Made by a program: the position numbers and the translations under genes | The notes under the pieces: generated by a model | Seen by the model: only the letters and a program-made list of their open reading frames with translations | Told to the model about the DNA's origin: nothing | Databases searched by the model: none | Source: Paracoccaceae bacterium | GTDB lineage: Bacteria > Pseudomonadota > Alphaproteobacteria > Rhodobacterales > Rhodobacteraceae | Direction of reading: 5' to 3' | DNA: 9,086 nucleotides | NCBI GenBank assembly: GCA_026982275.1 | Contig: JALSHK010000462.1 | Coordinates: forward strand, 1 to 9,086 | Part shown: piece by piece, positions 1 through 5,553 of the stretch | Numbering within the stretch: the stretch's first letter is position 1 | Layout of the letters: each line of letters starts with the position of its first letter

Positions 1-521
1 CGGGAAAGCTCCCGGTATAGCGCCTCCCGGCTTACGCCGATATCCTCGGCAATATGATGCCACTGCCCCTTCGCCGGCAAAATGCCACCATGCCAGATCA
101 ACCATGCAGAAAGCCTTTCCGACACTGTTTTGAGCGCCAATATCTCCGCGCGGCGCCGCGCAACCCGAACCTCGTCCGCCAGATGCAGCGCATAGGATTG
201 TGCGGCTTCGGCATTTTGCGATAGCAGCTTTTGCACCGCATTAACCGAATACCGCCGCAGGCTGGTTCGCAGCATGCAAACCGCATCACAATGGTAATGT
301 GTTGTAAAAACCGACGCTTCAGCCAGAATCGCCCCTCGCTGCGCACGCTGCAGAACAACCCTGCCACCATCTTCCTGAAAGCGCAACAAATGCACAAGGC
401 CGCTCTCGACCACAAAAAGCCCCGTTACCGGATCTTCGATCTTAAGCACCGTTTCATTTGGCATAAATTCGCTTAACCGGCTTGGTAAAAGCGCTAAATA
501 ATGGGAGAAAGCCTTCAACAT
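1..521 (-). CDS. Crp/Fnr-family transcriptional regulator, C-terminus cut by window edge
   Basis: 173 codons are visible before the left edge. Residues ~20-90 form the beta-roll sensor domain (GLFVVESG at ~34-41), ~95-130 the dimerisation helix, and ~135-173 the winged-helix domain, whose recognition helix reads VSREALYRELS. The E166/R170 pair matches the E-x3-R that reads the GA of the Fnr/Crp half-site. There is no N-terminal cysteine cluster, so it is not an O2-sensing Fnr. An H-x-H-C-x3-C motif (H75, H77, C78, C82) in the sensor domain could bind a ligand or metal, but this is speculation. The start is ATG 521 or the in-frame ATG 533. Neither has a clear Shine-Dalgarno sequence and both lie inside an 18-bp palindrome, suggesting autoregulation. 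It is divergent from the methionine-rich protein gene, its likely target. The family call is firm; the signal is unknown. Confidence 0.88.
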   Translation of the reverse strand, partial: MLKAFSHYLALLPSRLSEFMPNETVLKIEDPVTGLFVVESGLVHLLRFQEDGGRVVLQRAQRGAILAEASVFTTHYHCDAVCMLRTSLRRYSVNAVQKLLSQNAEAAQSYALHLADEVRVARRRAEILALKTVSERLSAWLIWHGGILPAKGQWHHIAEDIGVSREALYRELS

Positions 522-535
522 GATAGCTATCATGT
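518..535. promoter_or_regulatory. Perfect 18-bp palindrome, probable Crp/Fnr-type operator
   Basis: ACATGATAGCTATCATGT is its own reverse complement. Its core ATGAT-N4-ATCAT differs from the Fnr consensus TTGAT-N4-ATCAA only at the outermost base of each half-site. It covers both candidate start codons of the Crp/Fnr regulator (521, 533) and its centre is about 64 bp before the start of the divergent methionine-rich protein gene. Binding here could repress the regulator and control the divergent gene. That this particular regulator binds it is inference from position and half-site geometry. Confidence 0.6.
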
Positions 536-590
536 GTTGTGCTTGGGAAAAATGCAAGCCTTGCGAGCACACTAGAATCAGGGAAACCAA

Positions 591-1292
591 ATGATAAAAT
601 ATATATTGCTAGCCACCGCCATCGCCAGTCCGGCCTGGGCGCAAATGCCCCATGCCGGGGAAATGGGCCAAATGCAGGGCATGAGCCCTGGCAGCCCCAT
701 GGCGGGCATGAATGGCGCTGAAGGCATGGAAGCAGGCGGTTCTGGCGGCATGGAAATGCAATATATGCCCGGTATGATGGAAATGATGGGCGGCATGATG
801 AAGATGATGCAATCCATGAACGACAAGCCCGCCGGCATTGCTGGCTCTCCTCTTTCCGAGCCCGGTCAATCCGCCTTTGCCGCCATTGCCGAGGTGGTTC
901 GCCAGCTGGAATCCGATCCGCAGACCGACTGGAGCAAGGTCAATATTGACGCCCTTCGCCAACATCTGCGGGATATGGATGTGGTAATGATTGACTCCGG
1001 AGTATTAACCGAAGAATTGGAACGTGGCCTTCGCTTTCGCATTACTGGCGGGCCGGATGCGGCACCTTCCATAACCCGTATGGTGCTGGCCCATGCCGGT
1101 ATTATGGACGGTGTGGAGCAGTGGCGATATACTGCCCGGGAGCTGGATAACGGTGCAATCCTCGAAGTGCAGGTGCCTGAAGGTGATCTCGCCAAGCTCA
1201 AAGGCCTGGGGTTTTATGGTTTGCTGGCCTCGGGTATGCACCACCAGCCCCATCATTGGGCGATCGCGAATGGCAGCGGTATGGGCGGCTAG
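591..1292 (+). CDS. Exported methionine-rich protein of unknown family, possibly copper-binding
   Basis: 233 aa. Residues 1-17 look like a Sec signal peptide (K3, hydrophobic core, cleavage after AWA before Q18), so the product is probably periplasmic. Residues 19-76 hold 19 methionines, including MMEMMGGMMKMM at 62-73, followed by a soluble domain (~92-222) and a histidine cluster HHQPHH at 217-222. Met-rich and His-rich stretches are typical of periplasmic Cu(I)/Cu(II) handling proteins, so copper binding is a reasonable inference, but I do not recognise the globular domain. The start has an upstream CAGGGAAA (579-586) at good spacing, and the signal peptide begins right after it. The gene is single, divergent from a Crp/Fnr regulator across the palindrome at 518-535, and convergent with the nas operon. 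No copper ATPase or oxidase gene is visible nearby. Confidence 0.85.
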   Translation: MIKYILLATAIASPAWAQMPHAGEMGQMQGMSPGSPMAGMNGAEGMEAGGSGGMEMQYMPGMMEMMGGMMKMMQSMNDKPAGIAGSPLSEPGQSAFAAIAEVVRQLESDPQTDWSKVNIDALRQHLRDMDVVMIDSGVLTEELERGLRFRITGGPDAAPSITRMVLAHAGIMDGVEQWRYTARELDNGAILEVQVPEGDLAKLKGLGFYGLLASGMHHQPHHWAIANGSGMGG

Positions 1293-1353
1293 GTTGCCGG
1301 TGCGGTGATCGCGGCCCAATGGTAAAACCGTGATCAAGCGAGACCAGATATCG

Positions 1354-1396
1354 TCCGGCATTGGCCGGAAGCGCTTCCGCGCAGGCAGTCTGCGCG
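1354..1396. repeat. Three consecutive dyad symmetries between convergent genes
   Basis: The 112-bp gap between the convergent methionine-rich protein and transporter genes holds three inverted repeats end to end. They are TCCGGC-ATTG-GCCGGA (1354-1369), the perfect 14-bp palindrome CGGAAGCGCTTCCG (1366-1379), and CGCGCAG-GCAGT-CTGCGCG (1378-1396). No T-run follows on either strand, so this is not a canonical intrinsic terminator. It could still be a two-way RNA structure that stops transcription or protects 3' ends. The rest of the gap (1293-1353, 1397-1404) shows nothing else. Confidence 0.6.
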
Positions 1397-1404
1397 AATG
1401 TGCC

Positions 1405-2613
1405 TTATGCAGCCAACCCGATCCCTGCCCGGCGATCAATCTTGCGAACAGAAATATGCATCCAGATCGTCAAGCCCGCTACCATTGCCGCAAGCAGTGC
1501 AAAAGGTGCAGCCCAAACCCCGGTAATATCCAGCAACAAGCCAAACACTATCGGCAGGACAAAGCCCCCAAGCCCGCCAATCATGCTGACAAGCCCGCCA
1601 ACCGCCCCGATATGCTCCGGATAATAGGTTGGCACATGTTTGAAAACCGCCGCTTTGCCAAGGCTCATGGAAAAGCCGAGCACCACCGTAAGCGTTACGA
1701 AAAGCGGCAAAATCGCACCAAACAAGGCCATGGCCAGGAGCAAGCCCGCCGAGCTGAAAAAAGTCAGATACATCACCCGCCGAGCGCCCCATTTATCGGA
1801 CATCCACCCCCCGACAGCACGAAAAACCGAGCCGGGAAGCGCATAAAGCGCCGCCAGCGTGCCGGCCAGGGTCAGCTCAAGCCCGTAAGCGCCCACATAA
1901 TAACGCGGCAAAAAGGAGGCGAGGGCGACGAAGGCACCAAACACAAAGAAATAATATAGCGAAAACCGCCAGACCTGAAGGTGCTTGAGCGGCACAAGCT
2001 GGGCGTGAAGGCCGGTAGCTTCGCAAGACATGCCGCGCGCGGCCTGCACCGGATCCTGCTTGGCAAAGACAAAAAACCCGAGCGCTGTAAGCGCCAGCAC
2101 CATGGCATAGATCCGCACTGTATTTTCCCATCCGAAAGCCAGCATCAGAAAGGGCGCTGCAAAGCTGGTCACTGCGGCACCGACATTCCCAACGCCAAAC
2201 AATCCCAGCGCCGTGCCCTGCCGTTCGGCCTCGAACCAGCGGGCGACATAGGATACGCCAATGATGAACGAGCCCCCCGCCAGGCCAAGCCCCAGCGCGG
2301 CCAGCAAAAACATGGCATAGGATTGCGCCCATGTCAGCATCCACACAGCGACGGAGGTTGTCAGCATTTGCAGCGGAAATACCACCCGCCCACCGTATTT
2401 TTCGGCCCAGATGCCCAGAAACATGCGGCTGATCGAGCCGGTCAGCACCGGCGTGGCCACCAGCAGGCCGAATTCCGTGTCGTTCAACCCGAGATCCTGC
2501 TTGATCTGCACCCCGATGATGGAAAACAGCGTCCATACCGCAAAACACACGGTAAAGGCGAATGTGCTGAGGCCAAGGGCGCGGTATTGGTCAGGTCTGG
2601 CGGTAGGGGGCAT
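1405..2613 (-). CDS. narK: NarK/NNP-family nitrate/nitrite transporter (MFS)
   Basis: 402 aa, about 12 membrane segments, inner membrane. It belongs to the nitrate/nitrite porter branch of the major facilitator superfamily. Both family signatures are present: the glycine-rich stretch FGVGNVGAA (~139-147, TM5) and its counterpart GGLVSMIGGLGG (~339-350, TM11). The two arginines that bind the anion in NarK are matched by R63 in TM2 (GSISR) and R265 in TM7/8 (GSVFR). The start has GGAG 7 nt upstream. It is the last gene of the nas operon, 25 bp after nasC, so it most likely imports nitrate for the reductase. Sequence alone does not separate proton symport from nitrate/nitrite exchange, although a short single-domain protein in an assimilatory operon favours uptake. 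The P. denitrificans nas transporters are called NasA (nitrate) and NasH (nitrite). Confidence 0.93.
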   Translation of the reverse strand: MPPTARPDQYRALGLSTFAFTVCFAVWTLFSIIGVQIKQDLGLNDTEFGLLVATPVLTGSISRMFLGIWAEKYGGRVVFPLQMLTTSVAVWMLTWAQSYAMFLLAALGLGLAGGSFIIGVSYVARWFEAERQGTALGLFGVGNVGAAVTSFAAPFLMLAFGWENTVRIYAMVLALTALGFFVFAKQDPVQAARGMSCEATGLHAQLVPLKHLQVWRFSLYYFFVFGAFVALASFLPRYYVGAYGLELTLAGTLAALYALPGSVFRAVGGWMSDKWGARRVMYLTFFSSAGLLLAMALFGAILPLFVTLTVVLGFSMSLGKAAVFKHVPTYYPEHIGAVGGLVSMIGGLGGFVLPIVFGLLLDITGVWAAPFALLAAMVAGLTIWMHISVRKIDRRAGIGLAA

Positions 2614-2638
2614 CGAGGGTCTCCGTAGGTGTCTGCAA

Positions 2639-5221
2639 TTAAAGGGTTAACAGGGATTCAAGCTCGGGCTTGCAGGCACCGCAATTTGTGCCCGCGCCAG
2701 TGCATATGCCGATGGCGGCAACGCTGCTGGCCCCGCCGGCAATGGCGGCCCGAATGGTGTTTTCGCCCACTGCCATACAGGCGCACACGGTGCGACCCGT
2801 ATCGGGCTGGCCCGATACGGGCAGGCCCGAAAGCGCTGTAAGCGCGGGGGTATTGCTGCCGATCAGGCTGGCGGCATGGCTTCGGGCCACCCCGATCGGG
2901 CTCGGGGCGGCAAAAAACAGGCCGCAAAGGGTTGTGCCTTCATGGATGGCCACCCGCACCAGCCCCTGGGCGGCGTCTCGCAAGATACTTACGCTGCCAG
3001 TTTCCAGCCCGAGCGTGGCGCGGGCTTGGGCCTGCCAATCTGCGGGCAGCGCCGCGCCGGCCAGCTCGGCCCGCCAGCCGGTTTCGGTGCGGGCAATGGC
3101 GCTGTAATCATGGCTGTGCACCGGCATTTCTGCGGTTGAAACCGCAAACCCGTGCCAAAGGGCGGCAAAACGCTGCAGGGAAACCGCGCCCGCTTTCAGC
3201 GCGGGCTGGCCCGAAACGGGGTCGGTTGTGCTGCTCACCAATGTGTTGATGCGGGCGTTAGAGGCGGTGGCATTGCTCCAGTGCATCGGCGCAAATACCG
3301 TGCCCTTGCGCATATCCGTGGTGATCTGTGCCCGCAAAATGGCCCTGTGTTTGCCCCGCGTGAGCCGCACCAGATCCTGCTTGCCAATGCCGTTGCGCAG
3401 GGCATCCTCGGGGTGGATTTCGGCAAAAGGCTCGGGGGTGTGCTGGCTCAGGCGCGGCGATTTTGCGCTGCGGGTCATGGTGTGCCAATGGTCACGAATA
3501 CGACCGGAGTTCAGCGCGAGCATGGCGGTTTCAGCCGGTATCGGCGGGGCGGAAACGGGCAGCATGCGGGCCGTGCCGCCAGCATGAAAAAACCCGCCCT
3601 TGGCAAAAAAGCGGCCACCCCCCTGCCCTTTTGCCGGCACCGGCCATTGCACAGGCAAAAAATCCTCATAGGCGGCGTCAGAGATATCCGCCAGACCACT
3701 GATATCAAAATCCCGCCCAAGCGCGGCGGCCTTGCCGGAAAGGGCGGCGTATTCCCTGAAAATTTCGGCAGGGGATTCATAGGCAAAGGCCGCGCCAAAC
3801 CCCATGCGCTTGGCAACATCGCATATAATCTGCCAATCAGCGCGCGCCGCACCGGGCACAGGCATAAAAGCGCGTTGCAGGCTGATGCGGCGCTCGGAAT
3901 TGGTGACCGTGCCGGTTTTTTCGCCCCATGTGGTGGCGGGCAGAAAGGCATTGGCCAATTTGGTGGTGTCGGTTTCCACCACATCCGACACCGCCACAAA
4001 GGGCACATTGGCAATGGCCTTCGCGACAAAATCCGCGTCGGGCAGCGAAACGGCGGGGTTGGTGCCGATGATCCATAAAGCCTTGATATTGCCACTTGCA
4101 CAGGCGGCAAACAGCTCCACCGCTTTCAGGCCCTGGGCAGTGCAGATCGTCGGCGCGTTCCATGCGTTTTGCACCATATCACGGTGGCTTTGCTCTTCGA
4201 TATCCAGATGGCAGGCGAGCATATTGGCCAAGCCGCCCACCTCGCGCCCGCCCATGGCGTTGGGCTGGCCGGTAACCGAAAACGGCCCCGTGCCCGCCTT
4301 GCCAATGCGCCCCGTGGCCAAGTGACAGTTGATGATCGCATTCACCTTGTCAGAGCCGCAAACCGACTGGTTGACCCCTTGCGAATAGACGGTGACAACC
4401 TTTGGGGTGTCGATCCACAGGTCGCAAAATGCCTTGATTTCTGCATCTGTCAGGCCGCTCTCGACAGGGCCGCCCGCTTGCGCGGCCAGCAGGCTTTCGG
4501 CAAAACCCTCGACATGGGCGCTCACATAGGCCTCATCAACCGCCCCTTGGCGGGCGATTTCGGCCAGCAAGGCATTAAACAGGGCAATGTCGCCATCGGG
4601 GCGCACCGCAAGGTGCATATCGGCAATTTCGGCGGTGGCGGTGCGGCGGGGGTCTATCACCACCACCTGCATCTGCGGGCGCTTGGCCTTGGCGGCGCTC
4701 AGGCGCTGAAACAGCACGGGGTGGCACCATGCAAGGTTGGAGCCGGTGAGCACCACAAGGTCGGCTTCCTCGAAATCCTCATAGGTGCCCGGCACGGTAT
4801 CGGTGCCAAAAGCGCGCTTGTGCCCCGCCACCGACGAGGCCATGCAGAGCCGCGAATTGGTATCGATATTGGCCGAGCCGATGAAGCCTTTCATCAGCTT
4901 GTTGGCCACGTAATAATCTTCGGTCAGGATCTGGCCGGACACATAAAACGCAACGCTATCAGGGCCGTGGTCGCGAATCGCGGCGCTGAAGGCATCTGCG
5001 GTTTGGGCAATCGCCGTATCCCAGCCCACGGTTTTTCCATCCATTCGCGGCTCGAGTATCCGCCCCTCAAGGCCGATCGTCTCGCCAAGCGCTGCGCCCT
5101 TGGAGCAGAGACGGCCAAAATTGGCGGGGTGGTCAGGGTCGCCCTTGACCACGCCACAAGCCTCGACCAGAAGCCCGCAGCCAACGCCGCAATAGGGGCA
5201 GGTTGTGCGGACAGGATTCAT
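2639..5221 (-). CDS. nasC: Assimilatory nitrate reductase catalytic subunit with C-terminal BFD [2Fe-2S] domain
   Basis: 860 aa cytoplasmic molybdo-bis-MGD enzyme reducing nitrate to nitrite (NasC of Paracoccus, NasA of Klebsiella). The N-terminal [4Fe-4S] site is C8, C11, C15 and C39, followed by K41. The probable molybdenum ligand is C126 in NSRLCMASS. The molybdopterin domain follows (IGTNPAVS at ~384-391), then the molydopterin-dinucleotide-binding domain (~565-680, with SGRIRDHWHTMTRS). A bacterioferritin-associated-ferredoxin-like domain (~811-860) has C813, C815, C847 and C850 for a second cluster, as in Klebsiella NasA. No Tat signal is present. The ATG overlaps the nirD stop as ATGA; there is no strong Shine-Dalgarno sequence, so translation is probably coupled. 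A perfect hairpin lies in the linker DNA (2796-2821). No flavoprotein partner gene is in the window, so electrons may come through NirB/NirD. Confidence 0.96.
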   Translation of the reverse strand: MNPVRTTCPYCGVGCGLLVEACGVVKGDPDHPANFGRLCSKGAALGETIGLEGRILEPRMDGKTVGWDTAIAQTADAFSAAIRDHGPDSVAFYVSGQILTEDYYVANKLMKGFIGSANIDTNSRLCMASSVAGHKRAFGTDTVPGTYEDFEEADLVVLTGSNLAWCHPVLFQRLSAAKAKRPQMQVVVIDPRRTATAEIADMHLAVRPDGDIALFNALLAEIARQGAVDEAYVSAHVEGFAESLLAAQAGGPVESGLTDAEIKAFCDLWIDTPKVVTVYSQGVNQSVCGSDKVNAIINCHLATGRIGKAGTGPFSVTGQPNAMGGREVGGLANMLACHLDIEEQSHRDMVQNAWNAPTICTAQGLKAVELFAACASGNIKALWIIGTNPAVSLPDADFVAKAIANVPFVAVSDVVETDTTKLANAFLPATTWGEKTGTVTNSERRISLQRAFMPVPGAARADWQIICDVAKRMGFGAAFAYESPAEIFREYAALSGKAAALGRDFDISGLADISDAAYEDFLPVQWPVPAKGQGGGRFFAKGGFFHAGGTARMLPVSAPPIPAETAMLALNSGRIRDHWHTMTRSAKSPRLSQHTPEPFAEIHPEDALRNGIGKQDLVRLTRGKHRAILRAQITTDMRKGTVFAPMHWSNATASNARINTLVSSTTDPVSGQPALKAGAVSLQRFAALWHGFAVSTAEMPVHSHDYSAIARTETGWRAELAGAALPADWQAQARATLGLETGSVSILRDAAQGLVRVAIHEGTTLCGLFFAAPSPIGVARSHAASLIGSNTPALTALSGLPVSGQPDTGRTVCACMAVGENTIRAAIAGGASSVAAIGICTGAGTNCGACKPELESLLTL
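2796..2821. repeat. Perfect 11-bp inverted repeat inside nasC
   Basis: CCCGTATCGGG and CCCGATACGGG are separated by CTGG, giving an uninterrupted 11-bp stem with a 4-nt loop. It encodes part of the linker (PVSGQPDTGR) just before the C-terminal BFD domain. A second small hairpin, GCGCT-GTA-AGCGC (2833-2845), lies 11 bp away. The structure is seen directly; any function in mRNA pausing or stability is inference. Confidence 0.6.
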
Positions 5222-5553
5222 GCGGCAGACTGCGCTTTCAGACGGCTGGCATCCAGCAGGATACGGCCATTTTCGACCTTGATTTCATAGGTATTAACCG
5301 CGCCCTCATCGGCACCTTGGGCCATGCCGGTTTCCAGGCTGATCACCCAGTTATGCAGCGGGCAGGTGACCGATCTGCCATGCACGATCCCCTCCGAAAG
5401 CGGGCCGTTTTTGTGCGGGCATCGATCATCAATCGCGAATACTTTATCATCAACGGTGCGGAAAATGGCCACACAGCCATGGGCTGTTTTTATCACCCGC
5501 GCGCCCCGTTGCGGAATGCGCTCCAAGGGCGCAATATCTATCCAGTCGCTCAT
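5218..5553 (-). CDS. nirD: NADH-dependent nitrite reductase small subunit, Rieske-type
   Basis: 111 aa cytoplasmic NirD (NasG in P. denitrificans), partner of NirB in six-electron reduction of nitrite to ammonium. The Rieske [2Fe-2S] ligands are visible: C45-P-H47 and C64-P-L-H67, within the typical CPLHNWVISLETG context. I chose ATG 5553 over the longer in-frame ATG at 5592. It gives MSDWIDIAPL, has a strong GGAGG 7 nt upstream (5561-5565), and overlaps the nirB stop as ATGA; the extra 13 residues of the long form have no domain character. Its own stop overlaps the nasC ATG in the same way. In Paracoccus this Rieske protein is proposed to carry electrons from the nitrite reductase flavin to the nitrate reductase as well, which suits the absence of another electron-transfer subunit here. 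Confidence 0.94.
   Translation of the reverse strand: MSDWIDIAPLERIPQRGARVIKTAHGCVAIFRTVDDKVFAIDDRCPHKNGPLSEGIVHGRSVTCPLHNWVISLETGMAQGADEGAVNTYEIKVENGRILLDASRLKAQSAA

Noticed and set aside
573..578. TAGAAT as -10 element for the methionine-rich protein gene
   Set aside because: It matches the consensus at 5 of 6 bases, but the start it implies (~585) would leave out the ribosome site at 579-586, and no -35 lies at proper distance.
2081..2094. AGCGCTGTAAGCGC occurring at both 2081-2094 and 2832-2845 as a possible repeat element
   Set aside because: Both copies lie in coding DNA and encode the same common peptide (ALTAL) in two alanine/leucine-rich proteins, so shared codon usage explains the 14-nt match.
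4169..5290. Long plus-strand open frame (373 codons) antisense to nasC and nirD
   Set aside because: It lies opposite genes with clear catalytic motifs, its protein is low-complexity in G, A, R and H, and it has no recognisable domain. Long antisense frames are common opposite GC-rich genes.
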